A stretch of 64,000 nt of DNA, taken from positions 289,236-353,235 of the forward strand of contig NZ_PVTS01000002.1 of the NCBI RefSeq assembly GCF_003003035.1, given 5' to 3'. This DNA comes from Marinilabilia salmonicolor (GTDB lineage Bacteria > Bacteroidota > Bacteroidia > Bacteroidales > Marinilabiliaceae). Position 1 is the first letter of the stretch; each line of letters starts with the position of its first letter. The notes beneath the pieces were generated by a model, which did no database searches, was not told the origin of the DNA, and worked only from the letters and a program-made list of their open reading frames with translations. The translations under genes were made by a program, and so were the position numbers. Positions 38,245 through 46,527 of this stretch are shown piece after piece.

Positions 38245-39720
38245 ATGTTCGAAAAATACTTTAACAAACTGTCCTACAAGATAGGCGCTCTCATAATCCT
38301 CACCCAGCTTGCAGCACTGATCATCATCGGATATTTCTTCATCAGCACCTTTGCCGGAGAAATAGAAACCCGAATAGAAAACCAGATCAGCACTCCCGCC
38401 TACATGATGTCGGAAGGAGCGCTCGCTTACGAATCGGCAGAGAATGCAGAAATCATGGAAAATGTAGTTGGTGAGACCATCAGCGAATGCATCATTGTAG
38501 GAACCAATGGTTTTGTCTATTACTCTTTGAACCCCGACTTTCGGGAAAAATATGTGGATGAGACCACCCTTTACGAACATTTCCCGGAGGTAACTGATGA
38601 GATAAGTGACCCTGTTTTCAAAAATATGGAGCTGCAATCGAAAGAAAGTTACGCCAGCATTGCTCCAATTGTTCTGAGCGACGGCCGCAGACTGGGAACC
38701 ATACTAATTGTTGCAGAAGCAGACAAGGTCGTTCAGCAAAAAGCAAATATTACCTGGGTCGTGATTGCAGGAATCCTTTTCTGCCTGATACTTACTTCAG
38801 CTGTCATTCTATTCCTTTTTAACAAGTTTATTACCACAAAAATTCATATTGTGCTGGATGTTCTGGACAACCTCAAACAGGGTAAACTACAGAACAAGGA
38901 AATCAACACCAACTCCAACGACGAAATAGGACTAATAATGAAGGCGGTTGACAAGTTGAACCAAACTTTTAAAGAGATTGTTTCCAAAATCCATTCCAGC
39001 TCCCAGCGACTTTCGTCTTCCAGCATCAACATGAGCGATGTTTCACAGCTTATTGCAGATGGGTCTAATGAACAGGCATCCTCTGTAGAGGAAGTTCTTG
39101 CCAGCATTGAAGAAATGTCGGCCAACATCGAAAACAACTCGGAAAACTCACTAAGAACAGAGAAAATCTCCGACAATACCTTTGAAGGACTCAAGAAAAT
39201 GTCGGACGAAGCCGAGCTAAGTCTGAAATACATTCGTGAAATTGCAGACAAAATAACGGTCATCAACGACATAGCATTCCAGACCAACATCCTTGCGCTC
39301 AATGCAGCAGTTGAGGCAGCAAGGGCAGGCGAGCACGGAAGGGGCTTTGCAGTGGTTGCCGGAGAAGTGAGAAAGCTGGCTGAGAGAAGTAAGTTTTCGG
39401 CGGATGAAATCAACAAACTGGCCAATGACTGTGTAAACATTACGGAAAGTTCACACGACATGATGACCGAGCTGATTCCGGAAATTGGCAATACCACCAA
39501 TCTCATCAAAGAAATAACTGCCTCCAGTATGGAACAAAAAACCGGAGCCTCTCAAATCAGCTCCGCAATCAGCCAACTGAACGAAGTTATTCAACGAAAC
39601 ACCAAATTTGCGGATGATTTGTCGAAATATTCCGGCGATCTCGAAAAAGAATCGCAGGAATTGAAAGCACGCGTCCGCTTCTTTAACACAGACATTGATG
39701 AACAAAACAGTGAACTTTAA
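38245..39720 (+). CDS. Methyl-accepting chemotaxis protein
   Basis: Start at the ATG at 38245 (491 aa, [14 protein letters not shown]); an ATG at 38215 also exists. The architecture is TM1 (about 13-36), a periplasmic sensor region of about 125 residues, TM2 (about 165-190), a HAMP segment, then the coiled-coil signalling domain. The hairpin tip has the diagnostic [19 protein letters not shown] followed by [20 protein letters not shown]. The sensor domain has no recognised fold. The next gene downstream encodes an orphan solute-binding lipoprotein, a plausible indirect-ligand partner (inference). Confidence 0.92.
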   Translation: MFEKYFNKLSYKIGALIILTQLAALIIIGYFFISTFAGEIETRIENQISTPAYMMSEGALAYESAENAEIMENVVGETISECIIVGTNGFVYYSLNPDFREKYVDETTLYEHFPEVTDEISDPVFKNMELQSKESYASIAPIVLSDGRRLGTILIVAEADKVVQQKANITWVVIAGILFCLILTSAVILFLFNKFITTKIHIVLDVLDNLKQGKLQNKEINTNSNDEIGLIMKAVDKLNQTFKEIVSKIHSSSQRLSSSSINMSDVSQLIADGSNEQASSVEEVLASIEEMSANIENNSENSLRTEKISDNTFEGLKKMSDEAELSLKYIREIADKITVINDIAFQTNILALNAAVEAARAGEHGRGFAVVAGEVRKLAERSKFSADEINKLANDCVNITESSHDMMTELIPEIGNTTNLIKEITASSMEQKTGASQISSAISQLNEVIQRNTKFADDLSKYSGDLEKESQELKARVRFFNTDIDEQNSEL

Positions 39721-39857
39721 CCGGCGGTTTTTATCACTCTGTACCCCTGTTTACCGGGGCAGGCACCGGCATTATTGACGCTCAACATCAACAATGCCAA
39801 TGGCCGATCAAAATAAGACTGATATCAACCAAAAGAATCATTTCAAAAACGTGTCGT

Positions 39858-41261
39858 ATGAAACGAATCAAATATTTTCCATCCAATATTTTCCTCATTG
39901 CTTTTTCTTTACTGTATCTCCTTTCCTGCGCTGATTCAAATCAGTCAGCGGACACGGAAAGAGATAGCAATGAAATTGAACGCCCTGAACAAACAGAAAT
40001 TAAAATGGTAGGTCAATGGCTCGGCCAGGGCGACAGGGAGCAGTTCATCCGTGAATTTGTGCGCGAGTACAATTTCCTCCATCAGGACAAGAAAGTTACC
40101 ATGATTTTCCCTGAAGATTTGGTTGGCAACGACCGTGGAGGACAAAAACTGGATCAGATGACTGCCAAACAACTGAAAAGTGACCAATCAGAATACGATT
40201 TGTTGATGCTCAACAACGTAAACAACATCATCCTTGATGAACCTGACTGGGCCGAAAAATATCTGGTTGACTTTACCCAAATTGACGGCTTCGCAGAAAA
40301 TACCGTGGACGGAGTTATCGAAAAAAACAAGGAACGATGGTCGGGAATCATCCCCGGTCCGTTTATAGAAGGCTATAATTACGCCCTGTGGAGCAACCAG
40401 GAGGTGGCAAAAAAGCTGGGAATTGAAATCAAACAAATCGGGATGACCTTTGAGGACTTCAGGAGTTATCTGAAAGCAATGCACGACTACAATCAAACGG
40501 TAAGAGAAGAAGAACGCATTTATGGAATACTGGAAGCAGGAGACTGGTCAACCCTGGTTAACCTCTTCAATCAACTCTTTTTATCCAATCTGGAAAATCC
40601 GGACCATTACCATAATGAATACATCAGTGAATCCAAACTAGAAGCCTGGCACCAAAGTCTGAAACAACTGGAAACGCTTGCCCCATATAAACCGCTCCAT
40701 CCCGAATGGACATCGATGATCTGGAACGATATTTTTCCCGAAATGCTGAATGGGAAATACCTTTTCTTTTCAAATGCCACCTGGATGTACAACTTCTGGC
40801 AGGGAGTGAACAATGGCAACCTGAACAATATGATGCCTTCTGAATATCCGGTAACAAAACCGGTAAATTACTATATCGGCGGATATCAGATAATGTGGGT
40901 TGTTCCCAAAAACGCGAAGAACAAAGAGGCTGCAATAGAACTTCTGATGGCAATGAATCAGCCCAAAGTAGCTGACAAGTGGGTAAGAGCCGCCAAAAGT
41001 CCAACCGGTATCAAGGCAGAGTTGTCCTCATCTTCGATGGGAGGCGATCAATTTGAGAACTTCATCAACTCCATAGAAGAAAAATATGGTGAAAACAAAA
41101 TTACCCTTGGCGGAAACAGCCAGTACATCTTTGATTATGATCGCCGGTTTTCCAACAACTATGGACATGAAGTAATGGCGGGTCAAATGACGGCCGACGA
41201 AGCCATAAGAACGATTAGGGAAAGCTTTAGAACACAGAATATCAAAATAGTAAAAGAGTGA
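39858..41261 (+). CDS. Orphan extracellular solute-binding lipoprotein (ABC family 1 type)
   Basis: The 467-aa product has a lipobox (LLYLLSC, Cys24) and the two-domain fold of sugar-binding SBPs, with stretches such as YDLLMLNNVNNIILDEPDW and TLVNLFNQLFLSN. The C-terminal half includes VPKNAKNKEAAIELLMAMN, typical of family 1 binding proteins. No permease or ATPase gene accompanies it. Its only close neighbour is the chemoreceptor 137 bases upstream, suggesting sensing rather than import (inference). The hairpin at 41249-41282 overlaps its stop. Confidence 0.8.
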   Translation: MKRIKYFPSNIFLIAFSLLYLLSCADSNQSADTERDSNEIERPEQTEIKMVGQWLGQGDREQFIREFVREYNFLHQDKKVTMIFPEDLVGNDRGGQKLDQMTAKQLKSDQSEYDLLMLNNVNNIILDEPDWAEKYLVDFTQIDGFAENTVDGVIEKNKERWSGIIPGPFIEGYNYALWSNQEVAKKLGIEIKQIGMTFEDFRSYLKAMHDYNQTVREEERIYGILEAGDWSTLVNLFNQLFLSNLENPDHYHNEYISESKLEAWHQSLKQLETLAPYKPLHPEWTSMIWNDIFPEMLNGKYLFFSNATWMYNFWQGVNNGNLNNMMPSEYPVTKPVNYYIGGYQIMWVVPKNAKNKEAAIELLMAMNQPKVADKWVRAAKSPTGIKAELSSSSMGGDQFENFINSIEEKYGENKITLGGNSQYIFDYDRRFSNNYGHEVMAGQMTADEAIRTIRESFRTQNIKIVKE

Positions 41262-41282
41262 GGTTCGCCCACTCTTTTACTT
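41249..41282. terminator. Bidirectional terminator overlapping the SBP stop
   Basis: AGTAAAAGAGTG pairs with CACTCTTTTACT around AGGTTCGCC. The stem includes the TGA of the SBP gene (41259-41261) and can also terminate the convergent gene that ends at 41313. Confidence 0.75.
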
Positions 41283-41312
41283 TATTAAATTACCAAATAT
41301 GATTACACCAGA

Positions 41313-42050
41313 TTAATTACAATTTTCATTGTAATCCTGAATGGCCTGTAAGCGCACATCTTCTCTAAAGACTGAATTATTAAGGACTTTATTCAAACCC
41401 GAAGCCTCTTCTCCGTCTTTACCGACTACTTTGTACGCTCCCTTCTGCTGTTTTTCCACAACCTGAGGACAATCAGAAAGCTCTTTTTCAATGTTCAAAT
41501 TATTGACAAGTTTCAATTTTCCGTTTTTGCCAATTTTATATACAAGGTTTGGCTTTGCATTCTCCTCAAGCAGTTCCACATACTCATTTCCCTCATACAC
41601 CATCACATCGGGGATTTCATAAAAGTGCATATACAACGATATTTTATCTTCTGAAATTCTGCGCATAAACATTTTTTTGGGTAGCATATTCATCCCTACG
41701 GCAGACATATCAGCATATTTGACCGATTCATAAACCAGCGAATCATAGGTATATCCGTCAATATCTTTTGCATCGTATTTCTCGAAGTGCTTATTCTTTA
41801 CCTTCTCAGTATTTTCAAAGGTCTTGGACGGGATAAATTTAATTTTTGATTGAAATTCCCATGGTGCAGGGTACCACTTATCATCATGATAAGTCTTTCC
41901 AAGAATCTTGATATACCCGTCAGTGGCTTTACCACCTTTAATAATCGTGCCTTTTACAACACCCTCTTTTTTCATTTTCTCTTCAAGTTGTCCAAAAAGA
42001 ACAGAAGAAACGCTGAAAAACAGCATCAAACAAATAACCAAATGTTTCAT
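41313..42050 (-). CDS. Exported protein of unknown function
   Basis: I do not recognise it. The 245-aa product has a clear signal peptide (MKHLVICLMLFFSVSSVLFGQ). The mature part is Lys-rich and probably beta-rich; it begins EEKMKKEGVVKGTIIKGGKATDGYI. A block YEGNEYVELLEENAKPNL lies near residue 155, and the single Cys residues lie in the last third. It is convergent with the SBP gene and not part of an operon. Confidence 0.72.
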   Translation of the reverse strand: MKHLVICLMLFFSVSSVLFGQLEEKMKKEGVVKGTIIKGGKATDGYIKILGKTYHDDKWYPAPWEFQSKIKFIPSKTFENTEKVKNKHFEKYDAKDIDGYTYDSLVYESVKYADMSAVGMNMLPKKMFMRRISEDKISLYMHFYEIPDVMVYEGNEYVELLEENAKPNLVYKIGKNGKLKLVNNLNIEKELSDCPQVVEKQQKGAYKVVGKDGEEASGLNKVLNNSVFREDVRLQAIQDYNENCN

Positions 42051-42359
42051 AGTATAAAATATAGATTAGAAAAAAAATATCAACGGGGAAAATCGCTGTC
42101 TTTCAAGACAATATGCAGCACAAAAACACGCCCCCCAACTAGGCATTGTCAAGAGGATTCACCATGAATACGAATTAAATAAGAACCGAAAATTTCAATA
42201 AGAAAATTAGAAAAGAGCCATTTAAAAACTCCTTCTGAATTGGCGAAAAGAATCGCAAGAATGGGGCGGGTCATAGATGTTGTGTTAAATTTCCTTAACA
42301 AAAATATATATTTTTTGAAGAAATCCCACTATTTATTGTACTTTTCTCACTAAAAATCC

Positions 42360-42488
42360 TGTCTATAATCTAAACGAACTTTGTTTTTAGCCCTGTTTCT
42401 GGTCAGAAAGTGCCAATTGCCAGGCTTGCGACCGCGTGCCGCCTAAAGCTTTAGCCGTGGCGCAAGTGGTACTTTATGGACAGAAATA
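42360..42488 (-). repeat. Truncated MITE-like element
   Basis: The right end on the minus strand reads TTTCTGTCCATAAAGTACC from about 42488. The inner mate is TTTCTGGTCAGAAAGTGCC from 42396, and the outer diverged end GTCTATAATCTAAACGAAC from 42361. The core is GCCGCCTAAAGCTTTAG, as in the copy at 56858. No clear target duplication. The rest of the gap to 42616 holds nothing recognisable. Confidence 0.68.
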
Positions 42489-42616
42489 ACATACTATTTA
42501 CATTGGTGTTGTTGGGTCAAACTACTGAGATGGCTTCACTGCGTTACCGATGACGGGCTTTTCAGGATGTTGGCCCCTGCAGTGCCACCAGGTTTTGACC
42601 AAACAAAGTCAGGATT

Positions 42617-43195
42617 CTACACACCGGCAAACCGAATGGCATCCTCATCCCAGGGTGTTGCACGCTCAATGGCTGCAACGACATCTTCGGGTCGTTCAAC
42701 AATGGTCCACATCTCATTGTGAATGGGGCGCATAAATTGTTCCTCAACCATTTTCCGTGTCTGTTGCAGCATTCCGTCGTAATAGCCATTGGTATTCAGA
42801 ACAACAATGGGGTGCGGGTATTGTCCCAGTTTCTTAAGCGACATCACCTCAAACAGTTCCTCCAGTGTTCCGGTGCCACCGGGCAAAGCCAGGATTCCGG
42901 AACTTCCCTGCACCATCAGCTCCTTCCGTTTATGCATGGTTTCCACATGAATCATATCCTCCACATCCTTATGTTCCCACTCCACATCGACCATGAAACG
43001 AGGAATAATACCGGTAACCACTCCGTTATGTTTCAGTGCCTCATCAGCAACAGCTCCCATAAGGCCAATTGCCCCGCCACCATAGATAATTCCATATCCG
43101 GACTGTACCAATGCTGCTGAAACACGCCTGGCAGCATCAAAATAAACTTCAGGAACCTTAGGACTGGATGCACAAAAAACAGCTATCTTTTTCAT
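42617..43195 (-). CDS. LOG-family nucleotide 5'-monophosphate nucleosidase (TIGR00730)
   Basis: The 192-aa protein has the LOG Rossmann-like fold with the phosphate/ribose motif PGGTGTLEE at 105-113 and MHKRKELM at 87-94. The enzymes hydrolyse cytokinin riboside or other nucleoside 5'-monophosphates to free base. In bacteria they are often annotated as lysine decarboxylase-like by mistake. Its ATG at 43195 lies at the edge of the ~100-bp repeat copy at 43188-43457. Confidence 0.93.
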   Translation of the reverse strand: MKKIAVFCASSPKVPEVYFDAARRVSAALVQSGYGIIYGGGAIGLMGAVADEALKHNGVVTGIIPRFMVDVEWEHKDVEDMIHVETMHKRKELMVQGSSGILALPGGTGTLEELFEVMSLKKLGQYPHPIVVLNTNGYYDGMLQQTRKMVEEQFMRPIHNEMWTIVERPEDVVAAIERATPWDEDAIRFAGV

Positions 43196-43457
43196 CCGTA
43201 TATAATTTATTAATTATTGCCCGTCTATAAACTAAGCAAAGTTTCTCAAGTTCGCTGTGTCTGTTCAGAAGGTTTCGTTTACAAGGCTTGCCATTAGCGG
43301 AAATGCGGAGTTTACTCGAGTAAATGAGCAGTTTCCGCTAATGGCGTAACGCAGTAAACGGGACTTTATGGACAGATACTAATTAAGGCCGGATGGAACT
43401 CGCATGTAAGAACTTATACATATTCTCTTGTGGCAATCGTCGGCAAGCTCGTTTCAT
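43188..43457 (+). repeat. ~100-bp repeat, third copy, split by a MITE-like element
   Basis: The left part TTTTTCATCCGTATATAATTTATTAATTA (43188-43216, given in two pieces) and the right part GGCCGGATGGAACTCGCATG onward to CTCGTTTCAT are the halves of the same repeat seen at 24114-24212. The 163-bp element at 43217-43379 sits between them. This gives the pre-insertion sequence of the target site. Confidence 0.78.
43217..43379 (-). repeat. MITE-like element with TAATTA target duplication, inserted in another repeat
   Basis: The element is 163 bp, flanked by TAATTA at 43211-43216 and 43380-43385. It is almost the same sequence as 21078-21240: minus-strand end GTATCTGTCCATAAAGTCCC, hairpin arms CCATTAGCGGAAATGCGG around a TTTACTCGAGTAAA loop. 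It lies inside the ~100-bp repeat (43188-43457), so this insertion is younger than that repeat's spread. Confidence 0.87.
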
Positions 43458-43525
43458 TGTTTCTTTTTTCTACAGATTGCAACAGGATCAAAAAAACCGG
43501 AATATTTATCATCCAATCAGAGGAA

Positions 43526-44230
43526 TCATTTCTTCCAGGGAATCATATATTCCAGCACATAAGAGAACCCAACATTCACTGTGTTATCCCCATTGCCAAA
43601 TCCGGGCACGGAATAGGGCTGAAGTTCACGTGCATTATCCTGGAGAATTTTTACCTTCAAATTCACTGTCCAGCCCATATAGAAATTCTTAAAAAGCTCT
43701 GTTCGGGGACCTGCAGACACTTCAAGCCAATGCGTATTCATCAGGTAAGCCGATTCGGAATCATGGAAATCACCCCAATAATCGTTCTCAATAGTATAAC
43801 CTCCTGAGCGATGCTCCTGAAAAGCAAACCCATAATTTAGTCCCACGAAAATATTGTCGTTGTTTCCAACCTCATCCACCGAAAAAAAATCATACAGCAG
43901 TCCTGCTTTCACAAAGGAGCCGTTGCTTTCATACCTGAAGTTTCGCTCTTCAACATTCTCGTCCGAAAAAACCAAATTCTCAAACCCAGCTTCCCCTCTG
44001 AAGTACCATCCGGGGGATAAATTGATATGTGTTACGGCAGAGAAGGCCGACCTGTCAGTATCAAAAAAAAGTCCGATGGGCCCCTCAAGATTTACTCCCA
44101 GAGTAATTCCCTGAACCTGCTCTTCTTCAAAGAGCTTATCCGCTTTCTCGGAATTCTGTCCTCTGCCCGGACCGGGAAATAAAAACAGGCTAATAAATAT
44201 AAAGCTTAATATTTGCTGTAGATTCACCAT
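43526..44230 (-). CDS. DUF6048 outer-membrane beta-barrel-like protein
   Basis: The 234-aa product has a signal peptide (MVNLQQILSFIFISLFLFPG) and alternating beta strands ending in aromatic-rich SYVLEYMIPW, consistent with a small outer-membrane barrel. Known members are a phylum-restricted family. It is paired with the lipoprotein just upstream, overlapping it by 41 bases, which indicates coupled translation. Function unknown. Confidence 0.82.
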   Translation of the reverse strand: MVNLQQILSFIFISLFLFPGPGRGQNSEKADKLFEEEQVQGITLGVNLEGPIGLFFDTDRSAFSAVTHINLSPGWYFRGEAGFENLVFSDENVEERNFRYESNGSFVKAGLLYDFFSVDEVGNNDNIFVGLNYGFAFQEHRSGGYTIENDYWGDFHDSESAYLMNTHWLEVSAGPRTELFKNFYMGWTVNLKVKILQDNARELQPYSVPGFGNGDNTVNVGFSYVLEYMIPWKK

Positions 44231-44660
44231 ATTTTACAGTTGGATAAGCAATTGATACCGAATCTATAATAGACCTGGAATAAAGTATCGTATCTAAATC
44301 GAAAGTAAAAACATATCCGCAATCACGGGAGATAAAATCAAGTTCTTTGCTGTAAACTATCGATAATGTGTCCTTCAGCGTTTCTGACACACCCAGCACA
44401 AAAGTGGAGGTGTCACTTTCAAAATTCAGTGGCATAAAAAGTTCAGAAAGTCTCTGTTCACGGTAAATACTGTCGCTCATATCAATACCGATGAGGGATA
44501 CATTTTCCAATGTGCTATCTTTATCGGAAGTGGACCATGCAGAGTAAAGGCGTGCCTGAACTGCATGCTGGTTAGAAAGGCACGCTTCCTCCCCTTCACA
44601 GCCGGGCGATACAAGCAGAACCATTAAACAAAGGGCCGATAAACCTGTTAAAAGCTTCAT
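44190..44660 (-). CDS. DUF6452 lipoprotein
   Basis: The 156-aa product has a lipoprotein signal with Cys21 (LLVSPGC) and a beta-rich mature domain (SYTFV-like strands, e.g. LSIVYSKELDFISRDCGYVF). It is the usual genomic partner of DUF6048, as seen here with the overlapping downstream gene. A -7 box TACCTTTG sits upstream at 44747-44754. The pair is suspected to work together at the outer membrane; this is inference. Confidence 0.82.
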   Translation of the reverse strand: MKLLTGLSALCLMVLLVSPGCEGEEACLSNQHAVQARLYSAWSTSDKDSTLENVSLIGIDMSDSIYREQRLSELFMPLNFESDTSTFVLGVSETLKDTLSIVYSKELDFISRDCGYVFTFDLDTILYSRSIIDSVSIAYPTVKYGESTANIKLYIY

Positions 44661-45122
44661 GAGTCAATCATTAATTTTCGGCATTAAAGTGCCGGCATTG
44701 GTCACCAAAGACTTCAAAAACCATGCGGTTTTTCTCAATACTTCTGCAAAGGTAGAAAATAAAGTCATTTTTTGAAGGAACCTCATCCTGTACGGTTTCG
44801 AACACAAGATTGTTCACTTGCGTGCGAATCAGGCATATACCTCTGAAGCCCAAACCCCCTTTACCTGTTAAAAACCACCCATTTAATATCCTTGGCCTGT
44901 AGTTTGTAAGAAAAACCTTTTGAATAATACGAAATTAACACATTTGCAGCATTCGTATCTTTTCGATTGAGCATTGTCTCAATAGATGGTAAGATTTCTA
45001 TAGATTAGAGAAAACGTTATTTTAAACTTAAAGACTTAATTTCCTTAACATTGAATAAGCTTAACGGACTATTGATTTGTATAATAAACCCTGAAAAATA
45101 AATAACTTAAAGTATGACAAAA
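44661..45122. other. Divergent intergenic control region between DUF6452 and M16 genes
   Basis: This 462-base gap holds the minus-strand -7 box at 44747-44754 and, near the right end, an AT-rich leader for the M16 gene. No ORF, RNA gene or repeat of the local families was recognised. Confidence 0.45.
44747..44754 (-). promoter_or_regulatory. Bacteroidota -7 box (TACCTTTG) of the DUF6452-DUF6048 unit
   Basis: CAAAGGTA on the plus strand is TACCTTTG on the minus strand, an exact TAnnTTTG match 87 bases before the DUF6452 ATG. Confidence 0.55.
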
Positions 45123-46445
45123 ATGAAGAAAACCTTACTAACCCTGTTCGCCCTAATCCTGACGGGCAACCTGGCTTTTGCCGGACAGGGAGAAATTGAA
45201 TTCACCGAGTATCGGCTCGACAACGGTCTTCATGTAATTCTGCATCAGGACAACACCACCCCCATCGTGGCAGTTTCCGTGATGTATCATGTGGGCTCCA
45301 AAAACGAACAACCCGACCGCACCGGTTTCGCACACTTTTTTGAACACCTGATGTTTGAAGGAACCGAGAACATTCCCAGGGGTGAATATTCCAAATATGT
45401 TGAAAAGGCGGGAGGCACTCTTAATGCAAACACCACAGCCGACCGTACCTACTATTATGAAATTATGCCCTCCAACCAGTTGGAAATGGGCCTTTGGCTG
45501 GAATCGGAAAGAATGCTCCACGCAAAAGTTGACAGTTTAGGCATTCAAACACAAAAAGGGGTCGTCATCGAGGAGAAAAAGCAGCGTTACGACAATACCC
45601 CTTACGGCTCTTTACTTGCAGAGACGATGAAACGGGCCTTTAAGAAACATCCTTACAGATGGACAACCATTGGAGACCCTGACCACATTCGGGCTGCAAA
45701 AGACGAAGAATTTCAATCGTTCTATGATGAATTCTATGTACCCAATAATGCGGTTTTGGTGATTGCCGGCGACATAAATGTGGATGACACAAAAAATAAA
45801 GTCGAAAAATATTTTGGATCTATTCCGGCAGGAGAAAAAGAGATTTACAGACCAAACATTGTTGAGCCCCCTCTTGGCGGCGAAGTTCGGGATACTATCT
45901 TTGACAATATCCAACTGCCGCTGCTGATACATGCATACCGGACTCCGGCTCTCAACACCTCTGATTATTATGCGCTGGAGATGTTGAACACCCTGCTTTC
46001 GGACGGAGAAAGTTCTCGTTTGAAAAAAGCATTGGTGGATGAACAGCAAATTGCTCTTCAGATCAATTCATTTCCTTTGCCATTCCGCGATCCGAGTGTA
46101 AACATTGTAATGGCATTTCCGAATATGGGAAATGACCTGAAAGACCTGGAAGCAGCAATGGAAGCTGAAATAGAGGAGGTCAAAAACAACCTCATCGGAG
46201 AAAAAGAGTTTCAGAAACTCAAAAATCAGATAGAAAATGATTTTGTGACCGGAAATACACGTATTGCCACCAGAGCCAACAATTTGGCAAGATATCATAC
46301 CTTCTTTCGCAATGCGAATCTGATTAATACAGAGATTGAAAACTACCTTGCTGTCTCTCGCGAAGACATACAACGGGCTGCCCAAAAATATTTCACGGAA
46401 GACAACAGAGTCGTATTATTCTATCTTCCCAAAAACCAACAATAA
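45123..46445 (+). CDS. M16 family zinc metallopeptidase, active partner
   Basis: Start at the ATG at 45123 (440 aa) with a signal peptide (MKKTLLTLFALILTGNLAFA). The inverted zinc motif HxxEH is HFFEH at 71-75, and the third-ligand region follows (GVVIEEKKQRYDN). It is a half-sized M16B enzyme, secreted or periplasmic. The next gene is the catalytically empty partner, matching the two-chain M16B arrangement in which both subunits form the proteolytic chamber. Confidence 0.93.
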   Translation: MKKTLLTLFALILTGNLAFAGQGEIEFTEYRLDNGLHVILHQDNTTPIVAVSVMYHVGSKNEQPDRTGFAHFFEHLMFEGTENIPRGEYSKYVEKAGGTLNANTTADRTYYYEIMPSNQLEMGLWLESERMLHAKVDSLGIQTQKGVVIEEKKQRYDNTPYGSLLAETMKRAFKKHPYRWTTIGDPDHIRAAKDEEFQSFYDEFYVPNNAVLVIAGDINVDDTKNKVEKYFGSIPAGEKEIYRPNIVEPPLGGEVRDTIFDNIQLPLLIHAYRTPALNTSDYYALEMLNTLLSDGESSRLKKALVDEQQIALQINSFPLPFRDPSVNIVMAFPNMGNDLKDLEAAMEAEIEEVKNNLIGEKEFQKLKNQIENDFVTGNTRIATRANNLARYHTFFRNANLINTEIENYLAVSREDIQRAAQKYFTEDNRVVLFYLPKNQQ

Positions 46446-46527
46446 CCTATTCAACAAACTTCGGGCTTTAGAAAAGGCTTCTGACGCCCCGGCAGTTGTT
46501 GATAAAACTCAAAAAACAAGTAAAAAA

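Noticed and set aside
42617..43195. Lysine decarboxylase annotation for the LOG-type gene
   Set aside because: The PGGTGTLEE motif is that of LOG nucleosidases; the decarboxylase label is a known misannotation of this family.
46336..46527. Upstream in-frame start of the second M16 gene
   Set aside because: It lies within the coding end of the first M16 gene, and the signal peptide at 46528 marks the true start.
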